11,218 nucleotides of DNA, taken from Pseudomonadota bacterium. GTDB taxonomy: Bacteria > Desulfobacterota > JADFVX01. The notes below the pieces were generated by a model. That model did no database searches, was not told the origin of the DNA, and was given only the letters and a program-made list of their open reading frames with translations. Both the position numbers and the translations under genes were made by a program. The stretch is taken from assembly GCA_015222755.1 (NCBI GenBank), contig JADFVX010000007.1, forward strand, positions 1 to 11,218. Direction: 5' to 3'. Below are positions 6,836 through 11,218 of this stretch, piece by piece (position 1 is the stretch's first letter; each line of letters opens with the position of its first letter).

Positions 6836-7955
6836 GTTACGTTTTTTTTCAGCCGCCACACTTTGCTTTTTCTTTTGGTCCATGACATTTTCTTCCTCCC
6901 CTGCTTTTTCAGCGGAGAAAAAAGCCTTCTCTCTTTCCGGGCATTACAGGAATCTCCTAATACTTTCCGAGACAGCTTCGGACAAATCCTACTATCTTGA
7001 CAGCAACCGCATAAGGATTGAGGCCAGCGGGCAGCCTGCTGAGGTGCTTTCCTATACATTAAAGTATGATAATAATCTAAGCCTTGGCAACTACCTTTCT
7101 ACCGATGAGTTTGCCGCGGCTGAAGGGGCGGCAAGATCTGTACCCCGGCAGACCTACTGGGATATGGATGAAGAGATATCCCGGCGTGGTGAGATGCGCT
7201 GGGGGCATAGCATTTATCGTGCCTACATCAATGTAAGACACAGGTCTGCCGATCTTAAGCTTGGGAGGCAAGGGGTAGCATGGGGAAGGGGCTGGTTTTT
7301 CAGTCCCCTCGATGTATTCAATCCCATCTCTCCTACGGCTATTGAGAGGGGAGAGCGTGCAGGTGTGGACGGAGTATTAATGGAGCTGAGCCGCGGCATG
7401 GCAGGAAGAGCAAGTTTCCTCTACCTTCCTCAGCAGTCTTTTAACGACAGCTTTGCAGCAAGGGCTGAAACGTTGTACCACTCCTATGACCTTGCCATAT
7501 CTCTTGGCCGTCACCGTGATGTTGATTTCTATGGGTTCGATTTTTCCGGCTATATCGGGGATGCAGGATTTAAGGGGGAATTTGTTTTTTCCGATGAAGA
7601 AGGGCAAGGTCGGGAAAGTCTGCTGCTCTCGGGGAACTATACTTTTGAAAATTCACTCTATATTATGTTAGAGTATTTCCGTTATGAGGGGGGCAATCTT
7701 CACCCTATCAGCTACAGCGGTGAGGACTATGCCGGACTGAGTGTGGCTTACGAACTGACGCCGCTCATCCGCTGGGACAATTACCTGATCCTGAACCTCA
7801 GTGACGGGAGCATGTTCTTCAGCCCGGCCCTGTCATATTCAGTAAGAGAAAACCTGGATATAAGGTTCGGTCTGCAGTTTTTTACAGGTAGTAGTGGTGA
7901 CGAATATGGAGATAAAAAAGACAGCAGCTATGCAGAGCTTGACTGGTATTTCTAG
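6822..7955 (+). CDS. Outer-membrane beta-barrel protein linked to the ABC operon
   Basis: This 377-residue protein has a signal peptide (hydrophobic 8-29, cleavage probably near AFS-AEKK at 30). The mature part shows alternating aromatic/aliphatic strands separated by short turns, and the chain ends in tryptophan, tyrosine and phenylalanine (DWYF). A terminal Phe is the classic outer-membrane insertion signal. GRQGVAWGRGWFFSPLD (148-164) resembles the conserved GRQ..WG motif of some porin-like and DUF1302-like barrels; the exact family is uncertain. The start overlaps the ATPase gene by 14 bases; ATG at 6825 and GTG at 6828 are alternative starts. Its place at the end of the operon suggests an outer-membrane acceptor or exit point for the transported material. 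That role is inference. No TonB box or plug domain is evident. Confidence 0.75.
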   Translation: MMVSELRFFSAATLCFFFWSMTFSSSPAFSAEKKAFSLSGHYRNLLILSETASDKSYYLDSNRIRIEASGQPAEVLSYTLKYDNNLSLGNYLSTDEFAAAEGAARSVPRQTYWDMDEEISRRGEMRWGHSIYRAYINVRHRSADLKLGRQGVAWGRGWFFSPLDVFNPISPTAIERGERAGVDGVLMELSRGMAGRASFLYLPQQSFNDSFAARAETLYHSYDLAISLGRHRDVDFYGFDFSGYIGDAGFKGEFVFSDEEGQGRESLLLSGNYTFENSLYIMLEYFRYEGGNLHPISYSGEDYAGLSVAYELTPLIRWDNYLILNLSDGSMFFSPALSYSVRENLDIRFGLQFFTGSSGDEYGDKKDSSYAELDWYF

Positions 7956-7970
7956 AAGGGAAAGTAGACT

Positions 7971-8435
7971 ATGATGGAAGAAGAGGGGCGTGTCGTCGCG
8001 ATTGACGGCCGCTTTGCGATTATACATACCGAGAGAGGGTCGTCCTGTGACGGCTGTCATGCCAAGGCGTCATGCCACGCCATGAGCGATACCGACGGAA
8101 AGGCGATGGAGATGCGTGCCCTTAATGATATAGGCGCCTCAAGGGGAGACCTTGTAAAGGTGGCCATAGACAGCACTGTGCTGCTGAAATCATCATTCCT
8201 TGTCTATATCGTCCCTGTGGTGGTAATGATCATCTTCGGTGTCATTGGTGACAGCTATGCCAGGAACAGTATGCCCGGGTCTGACCCTGACCTTGTAGCC
8301 GGTGCAGTCGGCATTACAGCCTTTATTATAACCTTTCTCCTGATAAAGGTCTGGAGCCGCAGCCTTGATAACAAGCCGGAGTATCAGCCCCGCATAGTCA
8401 GGATAATGGGCAGCAGTTCCCTGCATCACAGGTAG
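7971..8435 (+). CDS. rseC: RseC/MucC-family membrane protein
   Basis: This 154-residue protein matches the RseC family (SoxR-reducing system protein / positive regulator of sigma-E). It has an N-terminal beta-rich domain with three closely spaced cysteines, C26-x2-C29-x5-C35 in SSCDGCHAKASCH, and two membrane segments (about 71-92 and 108-127). In E. coli RseC acts with the Rsx electron-transfer complex and influences sigma-E; here no rsx/rnf genes are visible, so the local role is open. The cysteines suggest metal or iron-sulfur binding or redox function, an inference. ATGATG at 7971-7976 gives two adjacent starts; AGAAGGGAAAG lies upstream. It begins 15 bases after the barrel gene and may be part of the same transcript. 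The C-terminus is short and basic. Confidence 0.85.
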   Translation: MMEEEGRVVAIDGRFAIIHTERGSSCDGCHAKASCHAMSDTDGKAMEMRALNDIGASRGDLVKVAIDSTVLLKSSFLVYIVPVVVMIIFGVIGDSYARNSMPGSDPDLVAGAVGITAFIITFLLIKVWSRSLDNKPEYQPRIVRIMGSSSLHHR

Positions 8436-8441
8436 GCAGCT

Positions 8442-8897
8442 ATGTCAGAAAAAATCATCTGCAAGAACAAAAAGGCCTACCACGACTATTTTGTAGAGGA
8501 GAGCTTTGAGGCGGGCATCGTCCTTGTCGGTACGGAGGTAAAGTCGCTCCGTGCAGGAAAGGCCCAGCTAGTAGATAGTTATGCAGTTTTTCGAGGGGAG
8601 GAGCTTTTCCTGCTTAATGCACATATCTCACCCTATAGTCACGCGGCCAGAGACAACCACGACCCGACACGCAGCCGGAAGCTTTTGCTCCACAAGAAAG
8701 AGCTCCAGCGACTGCTGGGAAAGGTAAACGAGAAGGGGCTGAGCCTTGTCCCTCTAAAGCTCTATTTTAAAAATGGCAAGGTGAAGGCGGAAATTGGCCT
8801 TGTTAAGGGAAAGAAGCTCCACGACAAGCGGGAAGTCATGAAGGAAAGGGCCATGAATAAAGATGTTGAACAGGAGCTTAAGGAACGCTCCAGATAA
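8442..8897 (+). CDS. smpB: SsrA-binding protein SmpB
   Basis: This 151-residue protein has the full length of SmpB. It binds tmRNA and delivers it to stalled ribosomes for trans-translation. Conserved family blocks are visible: NKKAYHDYFVEESFEAGIVL (9-28), GTEVKSLRAGKAQLVDSYA (30-48), NAHISPYSHA (59-68), the loop with HDPTRSRKLLLHKKE (73-87), LVPLKLYFKNGKVKAEIGL (101-119) and the basic tail GKKLHDKREVMKERAMNKD that inserts into the mRNA channel. Six bases separate it from the preceding stop codon, and AGGTAGG over that stop serves as the ribosome site. No tmRNA gene is seen in the window. Confidence 0.97.
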   Translation: MSEKIICKNKKAYHDYFVEESFEAGIVLVGTEVKSLRAGKAQLVDSYAVFRGEELFLLNAHISPYSHAARDNHDPTRSRKLLLHKKELQRLLGKVNEKGLSLVPLKLYFKNGKVKAEIGLVKGKKLHDKREVMKERAMNKDVEQELKERSR

Positions 8898-8911
8898 TCC
8901 AGGTGAACATT

Positions 8912-9157
8912 ATGGATAAAGCTGCTCTTATTGCCGGTCTGACGGCATTGACTCTTCTTTTAAACCTGCCCTTCGGTTACCTTAGGGGACGGTCTAGGAA
9001 ATTCTCATTCCAGTGGATACTTTATATACATCTCCCCGTTCCCTTTGTGATAGTGCTGCGCCATATGGCAGGGATAAGCTATCTTTTCATCCCCCTAATG
9101 CTTGCCGCCGCCGTTACCGGCCAGTTTGCCGGCAGTAGGCTGCCTATAAAAAAATGA
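8912..9157 (+). CDS. Small conserved-type membrane protein (81 aa)
   Basis: An 81-residue, strongly hydrophobic protein with three probable membrane segments at about 5-20, 33-50 and 52-74. A basic loop (LRGRSRKFS, 24-32) lies between the first two, and a basic tail (RLPIKK) ends the chain. LNLPFGYLRGRSRKFSFQW resembles small hypothetical proteins that I recall from Desulfobacterota such as Geobacter; I know no function. I chose the ATG at 8912 because AGGTG (8901-8905) lies six bases before it. The in-frame GTG at 8903 would put the ribosome site inside the gene. The stop overlaps the dciA start as ATGA, so the two are translationally coupled. Confidence 0.75.
   Translation: MDKAALIAGLTALTLLLNLPFGYLRGRSRKFSFQWILYIHLPVPFVIVLRHMAGISYLFIPLMLAAAVTGQFAGSRLPIKK
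9131..9144 (+). promoter_or_regulatory. Hairpin enclosing the only ribosome-site-like bases before dciA
   Basis: GGCAG (9131-9135) and CTGCC (9140-9144) form a perfect five-pair stem with the loop TAGG. The loop holds the only AGG near the dciA start at 9154. Pairing would favour dciA translation by ribosomes arriving from the upstream gene, which fits the ATGA overlap. Short hairpins of this kind also occur by chance. Confidence 0.25.
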
Positions 9158-9657
9158 GCTCCCGCTCCCGACGAAGCAGAGGTTTCCCAACAAAGGTTGC
9201 AGGTATACTTGGCTCTGTTCTTGAAAAACAACATCTTAAAAAAAGGATAAGTGACTGTGAGGTGTTCGTGATATGGGACGATGTTGTCGGAGAAAATATC
9301 GCCATCCGTACTGCCCCCCTTGCCTTCAGAAGGGGCGCTCTTAAAATAGGCGTATCCGATCATGGCTGGCTGCAACAGCTCCAGTTCCTGAAGGAGGAGA
9401 TCAAGGAAAAACTCAATAGAAAGCTGGGCAGAGACCTCGTTGAGAGCATCTACTTCCAGATAGGAACTATAGAAAAAAAGGCACCCCCAGTTGCCAGAGT
9501 GGCGGAAGAGATGAAGAAGGTATCACTCCCCACAGAAGAGATAGAGAAGATAGACCAGGTTATAGATGAGCTTCCAAGTGATGAGCTGCGGGATTCTATG
9601 AAGAAACTGATGGTCAAGGATGCCAAAAGAAAAAAGCTTGATATGTCCGAAGGGTAG
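9154..9657 (+). CDS. dciA: DciA-like (DUF721) replicative helicase loader
   Basis: This 167-residue protein carries the DUF721/DciA domain at about residues 12-105: an N-terminal helix (VAGILGSVLEKQHLKK), then VFVIWDDVVGENIAIRTAPLAF and the strand-helix pattern LKIGVSDHGWLQQLQFLKEEI, with the conserved W41, G46 and W77. DciA is the ancestral bacterial factor that loads the DnaB helicase on DNA. The region after about 105 is charged, Glu/Lys-rich and low in hydrophobic residues, so likely disordered or helical; its role is unknown. The start overlaps the stop of the small membrane gene (ATGA), with no free ribosome site nearby. The gene ends three bases before the convergent methyltransferase gene. 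Confidence 0.85.
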   Translation: MSSRSRRSRGFPTKVAGILGSVLEKQHLKKRISDCEVFVIWDDVVGENIAIRTAPLAFRRGALKIGVSDHGWLQQLQFLKEEIKEKLNRKLGRDLVESIYFQIGTIEKKAPPVARVAEEMKKVSLPTEEIEKIDQVIDELPSDELRDSMKKLMVKDAKRKKLDMSEG

Positions 9658-9660
9658 TGC

Positions 9661-10386
9661 CTAGCTATACATAGCCTCAACCTCATCGGTATATTCCCCG
9701 TTATTGTCATAGATATAAAGCGGCCTCATCACCTCCATCTCTACCCCTCCCCCCTTTATACCTTCCAAAAGAACCAGTTTTGCCCCTTCTCCCAAACGTG
9801 AATGCACTGTCCGCAAACGCTTGGGCTCTATACCTCTTTTCCTCAGCCCCTCCATCAGGTCGGCGAGCCTCCTTGCCGGATAGACAAGAGATAAACGTCC
9901 CCCGTATTTAAGGAGGTAGACGGCTGCAGCCAGAAAATCATCGAGGCTGCCCGCGATCTCGTGGCGGGCCTCGGCCACCTCCTTTGTCGGGTTTATGCGG
10001 CCACTGTCAGGTCTGCCGTAGGGAGGGTTTGTGGTGACAAGGTCAAATGATTCTGCGGTATAAAGTGCCCTGATAGCGCGAACATCAGCTTGGGCTATGC
10101 TTATCTTTTCGGAAAGCTTGTTCAATCTGATACTTCGTGCTGCCATTTCAGCAGCAGCAGCATCGAGTTCTATGCCGCATATGCGGCTTTGCATTGCCTT
10201 GCGTGACAGTATGAGAGGTATAAGTCCGCATCCGGTACCCAAGTCAGCAATGACGTCCTTTTTTTTAACTCTGGTGAAATCGGCGAGAAGGACGGCATCT
10301 ATTGAAAAACGATAGCCCCCCTTTTTCTGTATGACCTTTAGATTCCCCTTGAGGAGGTCTTCAATTGCCTCATCATTTTTGACCAT
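9661..10386 (-). CDS. N6-adenine methyltransferase, tRNA1(Val) A37 type (TrmN6/YfiC-like)
   Basis: This 241-residue SAM-dependent methyltransferase has DLGTGCG (48-54, the SAM-binding glycine motif) and the N6-adenine signature NPPY (120-123). The N-terminal GGYRFSIDAVLLADF (23-37) is typical of the YfiC/TrmN6 group, which methylates A37 of tRNA1(Val) in E. coli. Substrate here is inferred from family only. I chose the ATG at 10386 because AAGGG lies nine bases before it; the in-frame ATG at 10395 directly abuts that AAGGG and would add three residues. A good promoter lies 30 bases upstream. It is convergent with dciA, and no terminator separates the two stop codons. Confidence 0.85.
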   Translation of the reverse strand: MVKNDEAIEDLLKGNLKVIQKKGGYRFSIDAVLLADFTRVKKKDVIADLGTGCGLIPLILSRKAMQSRICGIELDAAAAEMAARSIRLNKLSEKISIAQADVRAIRALYTAESFDLVTTNPPYGRPDSGRINPTKEVAEARHEIAGSLDDFLAAAVYLLKYGGRLSLVYPARRLADLMEGLRKRGIEPKRLRTVHSRLGEGAKLVLLEGIKGGGVEMEVMRPLYIYDNNGEYTDEVEAMYS

Positions 10387-10415
10387 GCTAACCATCCCTT
10401 GATAAAGATGTGAGC

Positions 10416-10443
10416 ACTATAGCAAAAAAAAGGGATTACTCAA
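10416..10443 (-). promoter_or_regulatory. Putative promoter of the methyltransferase gene
   Basis: Read on the minus strand, TTGAGT (10443-10438) and TATAGT (10421-10416) are 16 bases apart, four and five matches to the sigma-70 hexamers. The expected start near 10408 leaves a leader of about 20 bases with AAGGG before the ATG at 10386. Layout and spacing are good for a housekeeping promoter. Confidence 0.55.
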
Positions 10444-10579
10444 AATGGCTTTACATTTGCCAACCTTCTTCTAATCAGTTTTTCGTAAATAGCAACTGTA
10501 CTCCACTATCAAAAAACTTATCATGATCCCTCCCTTATTAATAAACGAAGTTCTTTCACCATAACATGTCTCAGATAAA

Positions 10580-10596
10580 AATATGCGACACATATT
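10580..10596. repeat. Inverted repeat AATATG-N5-CATATT
   Basis: Perfect six-base arms with a CGACA centre give a 17-base partial palindrome about 25 bases upstream of a possible rightward -35 (10621). The size suits a dimeric regulator site for the receptor gene. AT-rich context makes chance occurrence plausible. Confidence 0.3.
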
Positions 10597-10687
10597 GCTT
10601 TTTAATTTTATAGCTTGCGTTGGACAAAAAACTTTTAATATGATAAGACTCTGGTTTCTTCTTACAAAAATTTATAAATTTTTAATT

Positions 10688-10707
10688 CCAGGTAAAAGAT
10701 TTCCTGG
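10688..10707 (+). promoter_or_regulatory. Leader hairpin upstream of the NIT-domain receptor gene
   Basis: CCAGG (10688-10692) pairs with CCTGG (10703-10707), and AAA (10694-10696) pairs with TTT (10700-10702) beyond a single bulged T, leaving an AGA loop. It lies 15 bases before the strong ribosome site GGGGAGGAG (10723-10731). It could stabilise the leader or bind a regulator. There is no T tract, so a terminator is unlikely. Confidence 0.3.
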
Positions 10708-10735
10708 CAAACACTAGAAGCAGGGGAGGAGTAGC

Positions 10736-11218
10736 ATGCAGTTTATTTATGATCTTAAAATAAAACATAAGCTGGGGCTTATGATTCTCTTTCCAGTACT
10801 TTACCTGGTCTATCTCTGTGCCGTAGATGTAATTAACAAACAGCATGTAGTTGATGAGACACAGCAGATATCATCCCTGGGAGATCTGGCAGTAAATATA
10901 AGCGCTCTTGTCCATGAACTGCAAAAGGAAAGGGGTGCAACAGCGGGCTTTCTAGGCAGCAAGGGGGCAAAATTTGTAACAGAGCTGCCCGCACAGAGAA
11001 AACTGACCGATGAAAAGATCACGGCACTGAACAGCTTTCTGGGCAGTTTTGACCAAGCCCCTTTTGGCGAAGAGTTTGGGGCCTTCCTGGGCAAGGCATT
11101 GGCTGAAATCAAGAAGATAGGTTCTACAAGGGGCTCTGTCAATTCCCTGGACATTAAGCTTGGAGCCGCCCTCGCTTACTACACAAATATGAACGGTGCA
11201 TTTCTAAACTCTATAGGC
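10736..11218 (+). CDS. NIT-domain sensor protein, probably a methyl-accepting chemotaxis receptor (N-terminal part)
   Basis: Only the first 161 codons are present; the frame is open to the right edge. Residues 1-13 are basic, 14-30 form a membrane segment (GLMILFPVLYLVYLCAV), and the rest is periplasmic. Residues about 50-161 match the NIT domain (nitrate/nitrite-sensing, PF08376): LVHELQKERGATAGFLGSKG (58-77), then a helix with QR (87-88) followed by TD (91-92). The LQKERG core is the family hallmark. Such domains usually head chemotaxis receptors, and less often histidine kinases or diguanylate cyclases; the output domain is outside the window. The start has the strong ribosome site GGGGAGGAG. 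Nitrate or nitrite as ligand is a family-based inference. Confidence 0.8.
   Translation, partial: MQFIYDLKIKHKLGLMILFPVLYLVYLCAVDVINKQHVVDETQQISSLGDLAVNISALVHELQKERGATAGFLGSKGAKFVTELPAQRKLTDEKITALNSFLGSFDQAPFGEEFGAFLGKALAEIKKIGSTRGSVNSLDIKLGAALAYYTNMNGAFLNSIG

Larger units (their letters stand above)
10387..10735. other. AT-rich divergent intergenic region (349 bases)
   Basis: This separates the leftward methyltransferase gene from the rightward receptor gene. It contains the methyltransferase promoter, a 17-base inverted repeat at 10580-10596 (AATATG-CGACA-CATATT), a possible weak rightward promoter (TGGACA at 10621-10626 with ATAAGA at 10643-10648) and a leader hairpin before the receptor gene. 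No reading frame or RNA gene is recognisable in it. Confidence 0.6.

Noticed and set aside
6595..7059. Minus-strand open frame of 154 codons
   Set aside because: It is antisense to the ATPase signature region and the start of the barrel gene, both well supported.
8898..8911. Possible tmRNA (ssrA) gene following smpB
   Set aside because: There is no room; the next coding gene begins within a few bases and no tRNA-like end is seen in the window.
10810..11154. Minus-strand open frame of 114 codons
   Set aside because: It is antisense to the NIT-domain gene, whose family motif and ribosome site are clear.

Overview
The window looks like chromosomal DNA of a Gram-negative bacterium. It encodes a lipoprotein-carrier-like periplasmic protein, an outer-membrane beta-barrel, an RseC-type protein, DciA and a bacterial alpha-2-macroglobulin. 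Gene content and the style of the small membrane protein next to dciA suggest a Desulfobacterota/Nitrospirota-like lineage, but that is inference from memory of families; no taxonomic marker is present.

Left part (1-2834): the N-terminal part of a membrane-anchored alpha-2-macroglobulin-like gene runs leftward off the window. It is followed by an AT-rich stretch (about 1212-2790) holding one orphan gene for a single-pass membrane protein (1683-2612), a compact GC-richer block ending in a terminator-like hairpin (1361-1501), and several inverted repeats placed like operators.

Centre (2835-7955): a tight five-gene + strand operon encodes a LolA-like periplasmic protein, two MacB/FtsX-type permeases, a LolD-type ATPase and an outer-membrane beta-barrel. 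Genes overlap or nearly abut, and a 12-codon reading frame bridges the only sizeable gap. The set contains a component for every envelope layer but no membrane-fusion adaptor, so it could extract a lipid or lipoprotein from the inner membrane and pass it to the outer membrane. This is the most interesting unit in the window.

Right part (7971-9657): the same strand continues with an RseC-family redox/membrane protein, smpB (ribosome rescue), a small three-helix membrane protein and dciA (helicase loading), again tightly packed and possibly co-transcribed with the operon before it. A convergent N6-adenine methyltransferase gene of the TrmN6 type (9661-10386, minus) ends three bases after dciA. 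It has a good promoter upstream of its start. A 349-base AT-rich gap with two hairpins then leads into the start of a receptor gene with an NIT sensor domain, probably a chemotaxis receptor, which is cut by the right edge.

I saw no tRNA, rRNA, CRISPR array or intact insertion sequence.
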